A DNA stretch of 64,000 nt, from the NCBI GenBank assembly GCA_029378245.1, contig JARKIF010000125.1, positions 35,328-99,327 of the forward strand, given 5' to 3'. The notes beneath the pieces were generated by a model. That model did no database searches. It was not told where the DNA came from and worked only from the letters and a program-made list of their open reading frames with translations. The translations under genes were made by a program, and so were the position numbers. This DNA is from Roridomyces roridus. Its lineage: Eukaryota > Basidiomycota > Agaricomycetes > Agaricales > Mycenaceae. Positions 45,552-58,100 of the stretch are shown here, piece by piece (the stretch's first letter is position 1; every line of letters begins with the position of its first letter).

Positions 45552-45575
45552 TCGTATGACACCCCGAAGGGGTCA
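45486..45575 (-). ncRNA. U6 spliceosomal RNA, possibly 3'-truncated
   Basis: The minus strand carries a 5' hairpin ACCCCTTCGGGGT, then AAAAATTGGAACGATACAGAG, the invariant ACAGAGA and AGATTAGCATGGCCCCTGC boxes and AAGGATGACACGC, nearly identical to eukaryotic U6 over about 55 bases. After ACGC the sequence goes directly to TTTTCC, so the usual 3' tail (AAATTCGTGAAGCG in other eukaryotes) is missing, although TTTT could end Pol III transcription. No clear upstream TATA box is seen. It is a variant gene or a truncated copy. Confidence 0.65.
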
Positions 45576-46034
45576 GAGAAGTAGGCAAAAGTTCGATGGA
45601 CATCAATTGGATGATGCACCTTGTTCGGGTTGCCCAATTGATGTACTATAAAATTTGATTGATTTTCTTGAGGAGCAGGTTGGGAGGGGCAAAGTTGATT
45701 GAGGATGAGCCTGAGGGGCCCGGGATTTGGTGTGGAAAGACTTGATCAAGAGCCTGAGCCTGGTCAAGCCGGCGTGCAAACAATGAGAGGTATTTGATCA
45801 AGTTTCTTTCCGAGCAGGTGGGAAGCACGAGAGAAGAGTGGAATTGAGCTTGAGAGCCCGAGGATGTGGTGCACAAGGTATACAAAGTCTCGAGAGCAAA
45901 TGTGAAGACATTGATCAAGACCCCTTTATTACCCTCAAAATAGCCTATCCGTGTCGTCTATCCACTCCAACATTCATGTACAGAAACAGGAAGACGAGGC
46001 AGCGCTCAATATTACAGTATTCATATTCACTACA
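45576..46034. other. Spacer between U6-like sequence and ABCG gene
   Basis: No gene seen; presumed 3' flank of the ABCG gene. Confidence 0.4.
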
Positions 46035-49000
46035 CTACCGCTTCTCCTTGACAAAGAACTGCAGCGTCAAGAACGACGCTGCAGTCAAAACAGCGAAAAA
46101 GATGCCCAACAGAGCGGTATTGGGCCACCAGAACGACTGCATAACGGTCAGGTATCTATCAAGACGAAAACAAGAAACTCACCTGTGCATGCAGCCCAAA
46201 CGTAGAGAGAATCACAGCGGCTGGTACATCAAGCTCTACACCATACTAAAAGGAATCAGAAAGCGGTCAAAGCAGAGGATATCACTCATACCTTGGTTTC
46301 CGTGAGATGCAGATACCGAAGCTCGTTGACTGCCAATGCTTCAAACGCAGCATGGAAAAAGGACACCGTGTGCAGCCAGCGGAAGGCTGCAGGCACGCTG
46401 TCTCGGTTGATGAGCAGACCCGTGAACATGAGACTACAAATGCATCAGAATCGCCCGCGCAAGCATAAAAAGACCCACTTGAAGAGCATAACCAACGTCC
46501 CCGCCAACCCAGCCACACTCGTGCTCGCAATAGCTATTGAGAGGAAGAGCACCACCATCGCCGTCGTGAGATTGAATAGCACGAGGATGAGCATGAACTT
46601 CCAAAACGACACGACGGTTGGTACGAGCCCCACAAGCCCATAGACGATCCCTCCAAACATGATAGGAGGGACGACCCTCAGTGGGAGAATGTCGAATAGC
46701 ACCTTTGACGAAAAGTACGTAAAGGTCGAGTAGTATCCATTTGCCCTACTTTGAGTGAGCAAGGGCAACGAGCTGCTAGAGGATACGCACCGTTCGCGGA
46801 TGAACAAGATACGCTCATTGGCAAACAAGCCCAAGCTGGATAAGCACGAGAACCCAAAGAGGGCAAGGGTGAAGAAGAACAGCCCAAGCCGATTCTGGAA
46901 TCCAGAAATGTCGTTTGTAATGTTATGGAAGAAGAGCCCGCAAATCACTGATAACGTCAGCGAAGGTCAGGAAAGAGAAAGCTGCCTCACATGCTAAAGC
47001 GATAGACGAAATGTAATGCGCCATCAGCAACGCCGGGTCCCGATACAGGTTCTTGAAAGCCCGTCCGCTCAAGATCCTAAACTGCGTCCCGTACCGCGCG
47101 CGTTTCCTACCCCGCAATAACCGAGTCTCTACCGCCACATCCGGCAGCTCCGTCGTTGCCTGACCCGCATCCCCATTCGCCCGCCGCAAAGCCTCCGCCT
47201 CCTCCCCAATCTGCCGCGCAATAGAGCTCTCGGCATACGCCTCCACAAGCGCAGCCAATTTCGGCGATATAGGCGCATTCACAGCCTTCTTTGAGGAAGA
47301 AAGCGACACTGCTTCAAGTAGTTGCGACGTCTTGCGTTTGATGTACTTGCCCGACGCCGACGCGATCGAATTCGGCCTCGTCTGCAACTCGGTTTCCTCA
47401 TGGTCTGGACTTGGGGAAGACCCAGAGCGGACAGAGAGCGGGACAGAACGACCAAGACCACGTTCTTCGTCTCTCAGATTCGTCACGTCGTCGATGGGCG
47501 TAGCGGGCTGTAACGTTGGGCTGTCCTCGGTGCTATTGTGGCCGTCCATGCCCGCTTGGACCGTCATGTCGACTGTAAAAGTGTTAGAATGCAGGGTGGG
47601 AGTCGACCAGGGACGTACTGAGGAAATCAGCGATATTGAAACCCGGCGGACAGGGCTGGCCAATCTGGGCAAAGTACGCATGGCACTTTGAGAACTCGCC
47701 CGAGTAGACGAGCTTGCCCGAGGCAAGTAGAATGAGCTGGTCAAAGAGCGCAACGATGTTGCTACGCGGCTGGTGGATCGTAAAGATGACCGTGCGATTG
47801 TAGTCTTGGCGAGAGAAACCAAGCTCTCGACGACGTTGTGGGCATTGTACGCGTCAAGACCTGAGCTAACATCAGCTGGAGATCGACAAAAATGAGTCCT
47901 ACGTACCGCTGGTTGGTTCGTCCAGGAAGAGGATGGAAGGACTCGTGACAAGCTCGCAGGCGATCGAAACGCGGCGCTTCTCACCACCAGATATTGATCG
48001 CTGACCTAGGAGCACATCAGACCCAAAGTCTCCAGCAGGTGAATCGACTACCGCTAGCACCAATCCGAGAATCCTTGATACCCAATATCCCAAGCTCATT
48101 CAGCGTCTCCAAAGTCCGGAACTTCTTGGCCTCCAGACTCATGTCCCGCGGAAGACGTAACAACGCGCTATAAAGCACCGTCTCGTACACCGTTAACGTG
48201 CTCATGAGCGTGTCCTCCTGGTCCACAAAGCCCGTCACCGCCTTGAACTCTTCATTCCGCACCTCTCGCCCATTGACGTACGTCACCCCGGACACCTGGC
48301 CTCGCTTCGCCTTGCGGGCGAGGATGTCGAGGAACGTAGACTTGCCAGCGCCAGACGCGCCCATGATGGCGCAAACCTGCCCTGGCTTGATGGTGCCGGA
48401 GATGTTGTCCAAAAGCACCCGGGAGCCCAACGTGTAGGAGAGGTTGGAGAAATGTAGCGTCGCCGGGACGTGGTCGTTCATCAGACGCGCTTGTTCGTCG
48501 TCCGGTAGACGAATTTGCCCGAATTCGCCTCCACTTGCGCGGCCTGCGTACCACAGGACTAAAAAAAGAAACACTGAGTCAAGGCGGGAGCAGATCAGCA
48601 CCCGGACGCACTTGCGGAAGTCGCGATGACGAGTAACCCCGCTCCAGCAGCGCTCAGAGCGAGCCATTTGGTATTGTCGGGCTTTGGCGGTTGCTGGGCG
48701 AGATTGAGCTGAAGAAGAATGCGATCTGAAGGAGACGTACCTGATAGCCTGGTACTTGAGAGTAATGCAGACATTCTCCTCCACCGCAATCCAGAGTAAT
48801 ATAAGGGTCGCCGAAGATATCGCTGATGAGCTCGTTCATGGCGGGCTCCTCGAACCTGCAAACCCCAGATTTACAGGTGAATTTGGCGGGGCCGCGGATC
48901 TCCTCTTTGAGAAAATCGTCGATATCTGCCAGTGTCTCAGGTTTGACGCTAGTGGATTATGGGTCCACTCACTGACACTCCCGTCTTCGCCGCAGATGAA

Positions 49001-49988
49001 TCGGTTGGCGATACAGCTGCACTTGATATTGTCGCAGGCGTAGGTTGTAACATTGGCGTCGTACTGCGGCGTAGTCGACGACGAGCAGTGATCCAAGGCG
49101 CAGTAAAAGGATTCGACTTCTGCGACCCAGAACTGGAAGGAGCATTCCTCGTTGGGCTTGTCGCAGCTGAATGTTACTTGCACGGCCCTATCTGAGCCTA
49201 CTTGGTCGATAATCTTGCGATCTGCGCGCGGGTAGGTACACATGGAATGGATTTCGAGTAGAACGCACTCGTGACATTGCAGATTTGGTGGTTGTTAAAG
49301 ACCGTCTCGCCGTTCTTGTGGCAAAGCATATCTTCTGGGTTGATGTCGTCGTCGCCCTCTGGCATGCCAGCAAGTGGAAAGGCCGCGCAGGCTTGATTCG
49401 TTTCGCATACTGGGAGATTTCAGAGACGCATCTAGTAACTAGTTGCTGCGCCGTGGCACGCACCATTGCAGTTGATTCCTCCCCAACCCTCCTTGCATTC
49501 GCACGACTGGCCGTCTTCTCGAAGTCGTCTCTGCTCGCCGTCCGCCAGGGAATCACACTCTAAAGTGACGCGTCAGTGGTAATGCGCGCCGCGTGGTACC
49601 GGCCTACGGGGTATTAAGCAGTCGATACCGCCCCAGCCCGGGGGACATTTGCACTGCCCGTCGTAAGGATTGCAGTCTCCATACTGGCCACAGGCGAAAG
49701 CAGGCAGTTGGCAATTGAAACATGGTGGGCATTTATCTGTCAGTCCGTTCAGCGTCGGAACGAAAAAGCCTCGGAGAACGCAACCCACCGTCGGCAGCCC
49801 TGCTACTTGGTCCCTAGAACGAGGCGTGAGGGACATGCAGCCATATCGCTCGAGTGACGCACGGTAAGCTGGTAACTCGACAGCGGTCCAGGCTTGTTCC
49901 AAGACGAGTTGGCTGGCCTCTTGAAGGCGAGTGCGGGTGTTCCGAGGAGCAGAGCGAGCAGCCATGGTCGTAGGGACTGAGGCGCCAT
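46035..49988 (-). CDS. ABCG half-transporter with EGF-like ectodomain (yeast Adp1 type)
   Basis: Starts at 49988 with a signal peptide ([21 protein letters not shown]) and runs through about a dozen exons to a stop at 46035. The luminal part has EGF-like repeats ([34 protein letters not shown]) and further Cys-rich sequence, then a membrane segment ([18 protein letters not shown]). The nucleotide-binding domain has Walker [10 protein letters not shown], signature SISGGEKRR, Walker [11 protein letters not shown] and the H-loop TIHQPRS. A long linker precedes the ABCG transmembrane domain ([24 protein letters not shown], later [13 protein letters not shown]), which ends in FFVKEKR. Signal peptide-EGF-TM-NBD-TMD is the plan of yeast Adp1, a putative lipid or drug exporter of internal membranes. 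ABCG proteins act as dimers; the partner is unknown. Confidence 0.92.
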
Positions 49989-50011
49989 GAGCGCGAGACG
50001 GACGTCCAGAT

Positions 50012-50560
50012 ATGGAAATCAACAGATTTGCTCTCGAGTCTTACCGTCATCATCGCATTCTCCTCAAGACAGATGCTCTCCCGGCATACAAGGTGGAATA
50101 CGGCGGAGTCTCAATCCTTGTCCTCCGAAGACGACGGCAGGAACCACAACAATATGCAAGCGTCTTATCTACAGCTACTGCCGTTCCCGGCGTTCCGGAG
50201 ACTCTTCTGGAATCTGGATGGAAACCAATCCAATGGGCTAGGTGAGTCCACCTTATGCTTCAGTACTTCAGTATCGGAATCGCTGACATTTGTAGGGAAA
50301 GAAGATAATACATGTTCCCTATCTCCGTTTCATGCTCCTAGTGTCGTACAACTGGTGTCGTACACACAACGCGCGCTCTTCTGGAATTCGTGGCGCCGTT
50401 GGCGCATTAAATACTCTCCCAACCAAAGGCCTCTGTGGGTTACATACCCTGACGCGACTACAATGTGCACGGAAAGCCAAAATATATTTATTTCATTCGG
50501 AAAGAAATGTAAAGGGAAGCCCGAAGTCCATCGTTGGACGACAGTGCAATCCAAAGGATT
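50012..50560 (+). CDS. Unrecognised small two-exon gene, copy A
   Basis: The ATG at 50012, 23 bp from the divergent ABCG start codon, opens a 77-codon frame with [18 protein letters not shown] and an RRRRQ run. An intron with a GTGAGT donor follows near 50241, and a second exon has [10 protein letters not shown] or the alternative [14 protein letters not shown] frame. The same two exons and intron occur in degenerate form at 9870-10250 (minus), where the first-exon frame is conserved better than the rest; this is the main sign that it codes. Function unknown. It could instead be a transcribed 5' leader region of the ABCG gene duplicated elsewhere. Confidence 0.4.
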
Positions 50561-51003
50561 GTGTAGGTAACGGCCTCAGGCCCCGGGCGCGCGCCAAATG
50601 GGCGAGATCGTGCCTTCCCTTTAGAAGGAGGGGAAGGCGAGCCAGACCCCGGTGACGTGCTGGCGGCCAGGAGCCGCGCGACGCGAAACTGGGGTGAACC
50701 GAGGACGGAGCGGCTAGCCGGACACCCCAGACGCGATGGCGCGCGAAAGATGAGATGAGGGGAGAAAGTGGGATGGATGTTGGTCAAGTCAGACTAGAAT
50801 GCATCTCGAGGCTCCGAATATCTGGGAACTTGGTCCAAGCCCTCGCTGCCGCTGACCCTCGGCTCGTGCCTCGCTCAGCGTCAGCTCAGAGCAAGAGACA
50901 ATCTGAACAGCCCAGATGCGCGGGGATGTAGATGTGAAGTCCGAAAGAGAGATGTAGGGAGAAATGGAACGAATGGAACGAATGGAACGAATGGCTGCAG
51001 CAT
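50561..51003. other. GC-rich spacer with a 9-bp microsatellite
   Basis: No gene. ATGGAACGA is repeated about 3.5 times near 50964-50993. The GC-rich part (50580-50760) has no frame. Confidence 0.5.
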
Positions 51004-53475
51004 TCATTTGGATTTTTTCTGAGAGCATCGGAGGTCAGTCAACGCGTGCCATCGGGGCACTGATCGGACACTTACTGGTGGACGCATCATGAGGGGGGCT
51101 GCTGCCGTTGACGACGAAGGCTACAGGCGGATTCAATGGAGTGTCGGGAATGAAACGACAATGGACTCACGGGCATAGAAGAGTTTGGGCTCGGGTTGGG
51201 TTTGGTGAAAGCGGCCTGAAGCTGACAAAAAATGAGGATGTGGGGTCGCGATAAGAGGGGAACTCGACACACCTTTGCTTCGCTCTCTTTTGCCCATTGT
51301 GCATATATATTGGGATGTACCGAAACGTTGGACATGCTCATTGTTTGCGGCAAAGAGCGGAGGGAAGCAGAGACGCTCGGGAAAACGACGGGAGAAGAAG
51401 AGACGTTCCTTTGATAAAAACCTCCATCTTCATCTTCGTTCGTACCCGAAAAGCGGTGTGTTTCAAGCGGCATAGTTTCAGCCAGAAGAAGCTCCATAGC
51501 ACATCCCTGGCTGCGAGAGGTGGGGTATCCACCGCGGTCATGATCCTCGAAATGGCGATCGACGTTGCTGTCCTCGCTGTCGTCCGAGGATTGAGTCCGT
51601 GCCTCCCCATGAGAAAAGGATTTTTCACTCTGATCGTTCGGGTGCACGGGAGCGCTATCCGAGGAAAGAAGCGTCTCAGCATGTCCCACTGGGTCCGGAC
51701 GACGAATAGTAGCGAGTCCATCATCTTCGACCAACGTGAGGGCGTCGCAGGCACGATAGAGCACCTCCATCGGCTCCTCATCTGAATAGGTAGCGGTACC
51801 ATTCTGCGGAAGGTGAGCAAATGCAGGACATAGTCACGTGATTTAACCGACATTTCGCAAAATATCCCGCCAGTCGTCGTCGTGAGTCATTACGACCTCT
51901 GCGTCGGGGCACTAGACAGATCGATTGAGGCGAGAAGGAGCGGTGGATCGTAATGACAAACCTTGCGAAGGACGTAGTCGTTAATTACTTGAGAAGGTCG
52001 GAAAAGCTGTGGCAGAAGTGAATCTCTGGCGCACAAGTAATGCAGAAATTCACTTGTTTCGTAGGTGCGATGTCAGTTATCCCGACATCATTACCCACAT
52101 CTCCTCCTCCTCCCCCATATTGCTGCTCGCCCACGTGCTGTGTTCCCCCACCCGATCCACCCCCGCCAGAAAAACCGAGCATCCACGAAATGGAGAATCC
52201 TTGAGGCCCATAAGGAATCCAATCCTTGTTATGCCTTCCCAACCTCGAATCCACGATCTGGGAAATCTCGACATCTTTGAAGAACTTTCCCCAAATGCTC
52301 GTCCCAAGCGAGATCGAATACCCGTGTATGAAGACGGTCTGATTGAGCGGAGTCGCTGGCGAGACAGGCCCGTAGCTCTTCGTTCGAGCTGGTCCCGCGG
52401 CAGTCCAGCGGTATTTGTAGTTGCTAGAATCGGGACTCGCCGTCGGGGTGGGCTCGAATGCGAGTCGGAAGGTGGATTGCGCTGATAGATCCTGGAACGA
52501 GGCTCGGCCCCAGACCAGCGCTTTCTCCCATCCGGTGACGAGGTACAGGGAGCCATTGGTGAGTCGCCGTCCGCGAGCACCATTGACATATTTGTACCAG
52601 CTCTCCGCATTCTCGCGGGCGTATCGTAGCATATTCTCGAGATTCACCAGCTCCTCGACGCGCGAGCCGAGCGGGATGGTCAATACTGCTCCCTGGGGAC
52701 CACGACAATGGAAAACGAAACTTTCCATGGCGGGGAAGTCTCTGAAGGGAAAGATAAGACAGGGTAAGAATCCCAGACAGGCAAGATTGACGCACACTGG
52801 TGGAGGCTGACTATCTACCTTCTCGAGTGAAGAACCAGTCGAGACATAATCCTCGGCGGAGTACCCCAGAGATGTCATGTCTGCCGATACGTAGCGTGGC
52901 GTTAACGGGTGGAAGTTTTCAGGAGTGCCGATGGCGTTGACTGGATCATCGACGGGGAGATATATATTGAAGAAAAAGTCGAATCCTCCGCCCGGTGTAA
53001 CACGCCCGACGTCGCCAATGGAAACACCATGCTTTTGGTATTCTTGAGGAAGGTTTTCGCCGGGGCCTGGAAGGTAGAGAGGGAAACCTCGCCCGCATCG
53101 TAGCAATTGGCTGCAGTAGCTCTCGCTATCAGAATACACGGCAAGCTGTCTGCTCGGCAGAACTTGGTTTCTTGAGATTGCTGGTCCCTCAGGAATACCA
53201 GGTGCACCAGCACTCGACATACTGGCTACCACGAATGAATACTTGAGTCGCATAGGTAAAAAGGGCGCTTACGGTTAGCATGGTGGTGTGTATGCATGCC
53301 TCCCGAAATATTCGTGAAGTGCGATCCAGTGAGGTCGAGGCCACTAGCCTCAGTAAACATTTGCGGTGCAGTCCTGGAGATACAATATGAACGAAGGCCG
53401 CGAGTTCCAGCATGTCGTTTACCTTGAAGGAGAGTTAGCCATGATGGGCTCATCGCTGGTCGTCGCTACATCCAT
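51004..53475 (-). CDS. TGW-family protein D with short disordered C-terminus
   Basis: Ten exons on the minus strand: 53423-53475, 53273-53373, 52796-53225, 52054-52741, 51962-52006, 51852-51911, 51273-51803, 51171-51215, 51076-51120 and 51004-51018; about 670 residues. The TGW module is intact and very close to that of C (SHFTNISGGMHTHHH, CGRGFPLYLPGPGEN, FDFFFNIYLPVDD, TGWEKALVWG, HDDDWRDIL, VLYRACDALTLVEDDG). After the conserved RRPDPVGHAETLLSSDS the protein is Ser-rich and shows no known domain; small exons encode AAFTKPNPSPNSSMP and a last tail ending in KKSK. It could be a helper or decoy form lacking an output domain, or the exon chain could continue differently; the last three tiny exons are the least certain. 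Confidence 0.75.
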
Positions 53476-54130
53476 CGAGTACCGCAGAAAGACGCGAAGC
53501 TGTAGTGCTATGCACAGAAATGAAAACAGCCAGTCCGCGCCATGATGGGCGCCGTGACAGATTGGCGCGCGGCCGTTCTAAACATGGAATTGGGTCGGGG
53601 CAGGCGCTTGACGGTGGAATTGAAACTCGGGGTCCTGGTCAAGTTCAAGGTCGGGTGGGGTGATGTTTGAGGTACGGATCAAAACAAAAGTCTTGTCTGC
53701 GACGACCATGTCGTTCTCCCGCGTGCAATACAACACGGCCGTGGCTACCCAGCACTATATTGCATGCCTCAAACCTCGTCCCAGCCTCAGGCTTCCTTGA
53801 TGCTGAGCGCCTCGCAGACGGCCTTATCTTGCGATCTTCCATCGAGGGATTCCAGCACTCCTCCTACATCACCAAGCCTTATTTACATCTCAAGCTGCCT
53901 CCGAATCCTCCTGAGACCCACTTCACAACTCCGGTAGCTTGGATCTGTGGTGAACGGGGGTCGAATGGAGCTGTGAATCCCTATTTCTTCCCAGTCGCCC
54001 TGTGGAGGCCACTCTGGTTGCCTGCCGGCTCCCCTCCAATCTTTCTACGCGCTCCAAAACGCGCGTCACTCATTGGGTCGCGTAGATGACCCGAAAACGA
54101 GCAAGTAACGCGAGTGACTGATGGACGTGG
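53476..54130. other. Divergent promoter region between gene D and R3
   Basis: No gene. It is homologous to 18546-19206 (inverted) and to 58441-59090. Confidence 0.55.
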
Positions 54131-54965
54131 ACCCACCACGGATAAAAGGCCGCATTTCCCCTCACGAGACCCTAAGAGCTCTTTCTCCGCTACCACCATC
54201 GTCTACCCCCTCAAGAGGAGGTCGTCTCTCATCACGGTACGCTCGTACTTCATCTGGCTCTTGGTCAATGTCCTCACGCCTCTGGCAGACCATCATCGTT
54301 CAGCCCATGGACCCACACGTCCAGTTGACGATATCTTCGACATCGCTGGCGTATCTGTGAGGTGCTATACCTTCCCCGAGCGCATCTTCTATCGCTCATC
54401 GTTCCCAGCACCGACTGACACCATCGCCATCACTCTCCCCACCTGGACCCACAAATGCGGTCAACGGTCTCCTCGGCCTCGCTCTAAGGTACCCGAGCCT
54501 CTCCATCCTCTCTCTGTCGTGGCTCATCGCACTTGCAGACTCGATGGCCACACCCTCGTCGATCACCGACCACTATCGTGCCATTTGGACTTCCTTCACT
54601 GCCACTTCCGACCAGTATGCCGTCTATACTTTATCATGCGCAACACATCTAACCTCCACGCAGAACACCATCGAGACCCGCTGCTCCGTCGTCGACATCT
54701 CCACCCTCAAACCCGTCTTATCCTCAAGAAAGATCTTGGTCAAGACATCGCCAAACCCGTCGCGTGGTAGATTTACACCCGGGGCTGCTGCAGGGGCGCA
54801 CCTCCGGTTCTCTGAATGTACTCCCGGGGCTTGGCAACGACGTCTGTCTGGTCGACGGGCATGCCGCATACAGCAGACGCGATACACGAGTCGACGATCG
54901 TAAGACGTCCGACCGGTGGGAATGGTCAGCGAGTGGGTCTCGTTTGGATCGTCGCGGGGTCGTCG
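54130..54965 (+). other. Repeat transcription unit R3 (family R)
   Basis: Divergent from gene D. The box GATAAAA (54141-54147) is followed by CTCACGAGACC leader sequence, exon-like modules with GPTRPVDDIFDIAGVS and GPTNAVNGLLGLAL frames bounded by GTGAGG, GTACCC and CAG signals, and a 3' part encoding VVDISTLKPVLSSRKILVK and, further on, VCLVDGHAAYSRRDTRVDDR. A 218-codon frame from 54114 reads through most of the predicted introns, so splicing is not certain. Unrecognised product. Confidence 0.6.
54141..54147 (+). promoter_or_regulatory. TATA-like box of R3
   Basis: GATAAAA followed by GGCCGC, at the position of TATAAAA in R1 and R2. Confidence 0.5.
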
Positions 54966-55170
54966 TCACTCTCGTGGCTTTCTGTTCATTCGTGGAGTCA
55001 GTCTGCTTTTATATTTGTCTCCTTGACTGACGCGTCCGATAGCCCGGTACTTCATACTGCGTATGCAGGGTTGGGGAATCATTCATTACAAGTATAAGTA
55101 GAAGTACAAACTGGGGAATCATATATTCAAAGTAAAAATACTTGCGCGTTCTCTCGGAGAATGCGGTTGG

Positions 55171-58100
55171 TCATTTCGAGACATAATGCCACAAAATCAT
55201 TTCCGGGAGGCTGGGAGGCTCGCACTGCTGAAGGTAATGAACCAGGACTTTGAGTGCAAGGCTGTACTTACCGGTACCATAAACCACGTTTTCGAATTCG
55301 TCCAGCGTAGGTAGGGCCTGTTTGCCCCGAAGCAGACGACGAAACTTGGATATGGAGGTAGAATCCCAGTCGTTCTCAGATTGCACGGAGCTCTCGGAGG
55401 CCCCGATATCACCTCCCCTCAAGCGTTCGACGACTTGAGCTGCTGTCGGTCGGCTGTCGGGGTCTGCGTGCCAGCAGTCTTCGACGAGGGCCCAAAGACC
55501 CTCCAATGCAGGGGTTCCAGAGCAGGCGGGTGGACGGGATGGTCGACCGCCCCTCATCAAGACGCTCTCGATGGGGAGTTGCCGGAAGGGCGTGGGCTCT
55601 GCTAGGATCTCGGGACAAATCAATAAGGGAAGGATGAAGAATAGATACGTACTTTATAAACAACCAAAGCGAAACTGTAAATGTCTGAACGACGATCCTT
55701 ATTGGATCCATTTCTGTGTAGCTCCGGCGCTGGATAGCGCACTTTTGGAGCCCGGAGCGGGATTATTGAGGAGAAGATAGATGCAAGTCCGAAATCTGCG
55801 ATGCACACCCTTCCTGAGGAAGTAACCAAGATATTGTCCTGTCCAAGTGTAAGTGATTGAGCAGGAGCAGCAGGGAGTGACCTACAATTGACAGATCGCC
55901 GTATGTGACATGCATAGCGTGGAGGTGCTCGAGGCCGAGAGCTACGTCAAGGATCTATAGTAGTTGGTCCAGGTCAACAGGAACCACAGTCAAGACCCGG
56001 AGCCTTACCAGAGACAGCAATCGGTCAGTTTCCCACATCTGTTCCTTCAGAAATGCTCGAATATCCCTGTTTTCCATCCATGGCGATACAAGACAGAGCC
56101 TATGTCTGAACTTGTAAAGCCCGTAGAATGGGAGAAGGTTCGGATGGGAGAGTTGCCTCCATATGATTGCTTGTCGACCAAATCCCTACGCAGGTCAGGT
56201 GTTATATGATTTGAGGGATATGGCTGCACCTTGAGTACAGCGTCGATATTCGAGTCACCGAATACCGGCATCACTGTTACAGCGACACACTGCCCACGGA
56301 GGTGCCCCATCCAGACATCGCCGACTGCGCGATCACCCACTTGTATTGCGTCGCCGAGATCCGGGAGAGGTACGCAGCTGGGGTACAATCCAGAGTCGGC
56401 AGAGAGCCTGAGAAGGGCCTCAACGAGTCTGTGTCGATCTGTTGGGGCAGAACTAGCATCGCAATCGAGGAGCTAGAAGCGAGTTGTTGAGTAACTGGCA
56501 GATGGATCGCCGAGCACGACTTACGTCTTGTAAGCGATCCAGAAGCCATTGAGCGGAGGCACTGCGGCATGCCAGAAATCGCGTATACCACTCTTGATTG
56601 TCTCGAAAGAGTTTACTCAGGCGTTCGATGATCTCGCGCACAGGGTCCGGACGGCGGATGGTAGCGAGTCCATCTTCTTCCACCAGCGTGAACGTCTCAC
56701 AGGCACGATAAAGCAGCTCAATCGCTGCCTCGTCCGAATAGGTAGCGGTACCATCCTGCGGAAGGTGAATACATGCGTAAATATAATCACGTGATTTCAC
56801 CGACACTTCGCAAAATATCTCGCCAGTCGTCGTCGTGAGTCATGACGACCTCTGCATCGGGGCACTGGAATGATCGAATGAGACGACAAGCAGGGGTGGT
56901 CATCGTGAGAATTACCTTGCGCAAGATATAGTCGTTAATTACTTGAGAAGGTCGGAAAAAGCTGTAGAAAGCGCAAGTCAATCGCCCGGTCGCCAAAGTA
57001 ATGCAGAAACTTACTTGTTTCGTAGGTGCGATGTCAGCTATCCCGACATCATTACGCACATCACCTCCTCCTCCTCCACCTTGCTGCTCGCCCGCGTACT
57101 GTGTCCCCCTCCCCGATCCACCCCCGCCAGAAAAACCAAGCGCCCAGGAAATGGAAAATCCTTGAGGGCCGTAAGGCACCCAGTCCTTGTTATGCCGCCC
57201 CAGCCTCGAATCCACGATCTGAGAAATCTGGACGTCCTTGAAGAACTTTCCCCAAATGCTTGACCCAAGCGAGATGGAGTACCGTGTATGAAGACGGTTT
57301 GATTGAGTGGAGCAGTTTGCGGAAGAGATCCATAGCTCTTCGTTCGAGCTGGTCCCGCGGCGGTCCAGCGGTAGCCGTAGTTGTAGTGGTCATCCATACT
57401 AGGACCGGGTCTCGCCGTCGGGGTGGGCTCGAACGCGAGTCGAAAGGTTGATTGTGCTGACAGATCCTGGAAGGAGGCTCGCCCCCAGATCAGCGCTTTC
57501 TCCCATCCGGTGACGAGGTACAAGGAGCCATTGGTGAGTTGCCGTCCGCGGGCACCATTGGCATATTGGTACCAGCTCTCGGCATTTTCGCGGGCGTATC
57601 GTTTCATATTTGCGACGTTGACCAGTTCCTCGACGTGCGAACCGAGCGGAATGGTCAATACTGCTCCCTGGGGGCCGCAACAGTCGAAAACGAACTTTCC
57701 ATGGCGGCGAAGTCTCTGAAGGGAAAGAAATATTAGGACAAGAATCCCAGACAAACAAGATTGACGCACATTGGCTGAGGTCCAGTATCGAGCTTCACGA
57801 GTGAAGATCGGGTCGAGACATAATCCTCGGCGGAGTACTCCACAGGAGTGATGTCTCCCGAAACGTAGCGAGGCGTTAACGGGCAGAAGTTTTCGGGAGT
57901 GCCGATAACGTTGACTGGATCATCGACGGGGAGGTAGATATTGAACAAAAAGTCGAATCCTCCCTCGGGGTAACGCTCCCGACGTCGCCGATGGAGACAC
58001 CATGCCTTTGGTATTCTGGAGGAAGGTTTCCGCCGGCCCCGGAAGGTAGAGAGGGAAGCCTCGCCCGCATCGCAACAATTGGCTGCAGTAACTCTCGCTG

